Assembly (NCBI GenBank): GCA_030695265.1
Contig: JAUYTA010000438.1
Location: forward strand, 1 to 7,847
Source of the DNA: Bacteroidota bacterium
GTDB taxonomy: Bacteria > Bacteroidota > Bacteroidia > Bacteroidales > Prolixibacteraceae
Length of the DNA stretch: 7,847 nt
Reading direction: 5' to 3'
Positions within the stretch are counted from its first letter, which is position 1; each line of letters begins with the position of its first letter. The notes under the pieces are model-generated. The model searched no databases and had not been told where the DNA came from. It was given only the letters and a program-made list of their open reading frames with translations. Of the stretch, positions 7,147 through 7,847 are shown piece after piece. The position numbers and the translations under genes are program-made.

Positions 7147-7398
7147 ATTTTTGATTCGCCTCCAAACCAGAAAATACCCGCACTCATTGAAGAAAGTTTC
7201 CAACTTAAAAAGCAATCCGAACAACTGCTCGAAACTGCCAAACGTGCGGTAGAAATTGCTATAGAACAAGACGAAAAGGCGGCAATAAATTACATACAAG
7301 GTGCAAATTCGCAGGTAATAAAACCCGTAGAGACAAGGCAGTGCCTTGTCTCTACATCACAAAACGTAACCGATGCCAGAGGCATCACATATTTATAG
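7147..7398 (+). pseudogene. hsdS: C-terminal remnant of type I restriction specificity subunit (HsdS)
   Basis: In the frame starting at 7150 the translation PPNQKIPALIEESF, then LKKQSEQLLETAKRAVEIAI, matches the closing segment of many HsdS proteins: the QQKI..LIxESF motif and the long helix with LLExAKRAVExAIE. Similarity runs to about 7317. Upstream the frame is stopped at 7126-7128, so the DNA-recognition domains are absent. No hsdR or hsdM is present. After 7318 the frame reads through the 29-base palindrome (7327-7355) and repeat copy C, and takes its TAG stop from the repeat tail (7396-7398). HsdS normally sets the target sequence of a type I enzyme through two recognition domains, and this piece cannot. 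It may be a cassette left by recombination, or a short expressed protein if a non-ATG start is used. Confidence 0.65.
7327..7355. repeat. Near-perfect 29-base palindrome
   Basis: GTAGAGACAAGGCA (7327-7340) and TGCCTTGTCTCTAC (7342-7355) are exact complements separated by one base. As a hairpin this gives a 12-bp stem with a 5-base loop. It interrupts the frame of the hsdS remnant just past its recognisable end. Similar GTAGAGACAAGG palindromes are, to my knowledge, dispersed in many bacterial genomes, which fits a mobile palindromic unit. Confidence 0.7.
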
Positions 7399-7440
7399 AA
7401 AACCTTGAATTAAAACGAAATTCGACTCCGTCCGGAGACG
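7372..7440. repeat. REP-like repeat, copy C, with second hairpin
   Basis: GATGCC-AGA-GGCATC (7372-7386) is followed by ACATATTTATAG (7387-7398). The spacer is similar to that of copy B, and the second hairpin CTCC-GTCC-GGAG (7426-7437) has outer CG/CG pairs around an A-A mismatch (7423-7440). In copies B and C the second hairpin starts with the same TTCGAC. The order hairpin, tail, spacer, hairpin is therefore a composite repeat unit. Confidence 0.72.
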
Positions 7441-7475
7441 TACGATTTGCACAATTAATATAGCCCATCAATATT

Positions 7476-7492
7476 CAACCCGTTCCGGGTTG
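7476..7492. repeat. Hairpin CAACCCG-TTC-CGGGTTG
   Basis: A perfect 7-bp stem with a 3-base loop in non-coding sequence between copy C and the SusC-like control region. It belongs to the same general type as the other short extragenic hairpins here. No T run follows it. Confidence 0.5.
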
Positions 7493-7548
7493 CGCTCATT
7501 TCATACCTATTCGCAATCCCCCAGTTTCACTGTGGGTCATTAACATTT

Positions 7549-7563
7549 AACTCCTTCGGAGTT
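7549..7563. repeat. Hairpin AACTCC-TTC-GGAGTT
   Basis: A perfect 6-bp stem with a TTC loop, the same loop as at 7483-7485. It lies 18 bases upstream of the direct repeats of the SusC-like control region and may insulate that promoter from upstream transcription. It may equally be just the last repeat of the array. Confidence 0.45.
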
Positions 7564-7580
7564 GGAATACACAAAAATTC

Positions 7581-7622
7581 TCTTTTTGTCCACCCGATAT
7601 GTCTTTTCGTCCACCCGTTTGG
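7581..7622 (+). promoter_or_regulatory. Two 21-bp phased direct repeats, candidate AraC-type/HTCS operator
   Basis: TCTTTTTGTCCACCCG (7581-7596) recurs exactly 21 bases later as TCTTTTCGTCCACCCG (7602-7617), 15 of 16 bases identical. A degraded third site, GTCACCC, sits at 7630-7636, on the same 21-base phase. A 21-bp period places sites on the same face of the helix and is the half-site spacing known for AraC-family dimers. The repeats end about 15-20 bases before the -7 box of the SusC-like gene, a normal place for an activator. The HTCS protein encoded upstream in the window carries an AraC-type domain and is the natural candidate to bind. That assignment is inference. Confidence 0.6.
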
Positions 7623-7644
7623 GCATCCCGTCACCCTAACTTTG
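7618..7644 (+). promoter_or_regulatory. Bacteroidota-type promoter of the SusC-like gene
   Basis: TAACTTTG at 7637-7644 is an exact match to the Bacteroidota -7 consensus TAnnTTTG. TTTG at 7618-7621 could be the -33 element, but the 15-base gap is a little shorter than usual, so the -33 contact may be poor and replaced by an activator bound at the repeats just upstream. Transcription would begin near 7650, giving an AT-rich leader of about 28 bases before the ATG. Confidence 0.6.
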
Positions 7645-7677
7645 AGGTCAAAATAAATACTAACAAAATCTAAACGT

Positions 7678-7847
7678 ATGAAAAAAACGCTCCATTTTCT
7701 ATGGGTCTGCTTTTTCCTGTTTATTGCTACAGGAATGGCCATTGCCCAACAATCCACCATTACCGGAAAGGTAACTGAAGTTTCCGGCGCCCCGCTTGCC
7801 GGAGTTACTGTTTCGGTAAAAGGAACCGCCAACGGAACGATTACCGG
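7678..7847 (+). CDS. SusC/RagA-like TonB-linked outer membrane receptor, 3' end outside window
   Basis: Only the first 56 codons are in the window, and the frame has no stop. A signal peptide is clear: MKKT, a hydrophobic core to about residue 20, and a likely cut after AIA or AIAQ (residues 21-24). The sequence then reads STITGKVTEVSG, PLAGVTVSVKGT, NGTIT. This is the carboxypeptidase-regulatory-like beta sandwich that opens most SusC-family proteins, ahead of the plug and barrel. Such receptors import glycan fragments across the outer membrane with a SusD-like lipoprotein, whose gene normally lies directly downstream and would be just outside the window. Preceding direct repeats and a -7 box suggest control by the HTCS regulator. 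The same N-terminal domain also occurs in other TonB-dependent receptors, so the SusC call rests on family pattern and PUL context. Confidence 0.85.
   Translation, partial: MKKTLHFLWVCFFLFIATGMAIAQQSTITGKVTEVSGAPLAGVTVSVKGTANGTIT

Noticed and set aside
5580..7580. CRISPR array
   Set aside because: Repeats are few, unevenly spaced (about 440 and 600 bases between the GATGCC copies) and separated by gene fragments, not by uniform spacers.
7527..7832. Minus-strand open frame of 101 codons
   Set aside because: It is antisense to the SusC-like start. Its repeated GWTKR is only the reverse translation of the 21-bp direct repeats.

Overview
The window comes from a member of the Bacteroidota, most likely a Bacteroidales or Marinilabiliales-type polysaccharide degrader. 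I infer this from a hybrid two-component regulator, a SusC-type TonB-linked receptor, a Bacteroidota -7 promoter box (TAnnTTTG), and gene starts preceded by A-rich leaders instead of Shine-Dalgarno sites. The genus cannot be read from the sequence.

Region 1 (1-5579) is the coding part of a polysaccharide utilisation locus. The C-terminal part of a GH127 beta-L-arabinofuranosidase, with its Cys/Glu/zinc active site visible, is followed after 18 bases by a complete 1462-residue hybrid two-component system (HTCS) protein. The regulator has a signal peptide, 14 periplasmic propeller repeats, a Y_Y_Y domain, one membrane helix, a long coiled coil, a histidine kinase, a receiver and an AraC-type DNA-binding domain. 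The two genes are probably co-transcribed.

Region 2 (5580 to about 7580) holds no complete recognisable gene except one 71-residue hypothetical protein. It is packed with small hairpins and palindromes. It contains a roughly 216-bp element bounded by inverted repeats. It also has three copies of a REP-like unit (GATGCC-loop-GGCATC followed by ACATnTTTATAG), a REP-associated tyrosine transposase (RAYT) pseudogene lying between two of these copies, and the C-terminal tail of a type I restriction specificity subunit (hsdS) that runs into repeats. This looks like a graveyard of extragenic repeats and mobile fragments between two PUL transcription units.

Region 3 (7581-7847) is the control region and first 56 codons of a SusC/RagA-like outer membrane receptor. 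Upstream of an exact -7 box are two nearly identical 21-bp direct repeats, with a weaker third on the same 21-bp phase. This is the spacing expected for an AraC-type dimer site, so the HTCS protein may bind here to switch on the importer when an arabinose-containing glycan is sensed.

The likely logic is that the HTCS senses a glycan fragment in the periplasm and phosphorylates its own receiver. It then activates the SusC/SusD uptake operon and perhaps the enzyme operon, and the GH127 enzyme removes beta-L-arabinofuranose. I see no clearly new gene system. The most interesting items are the phased operator and the composite repeat/RAYT/hsdS region.
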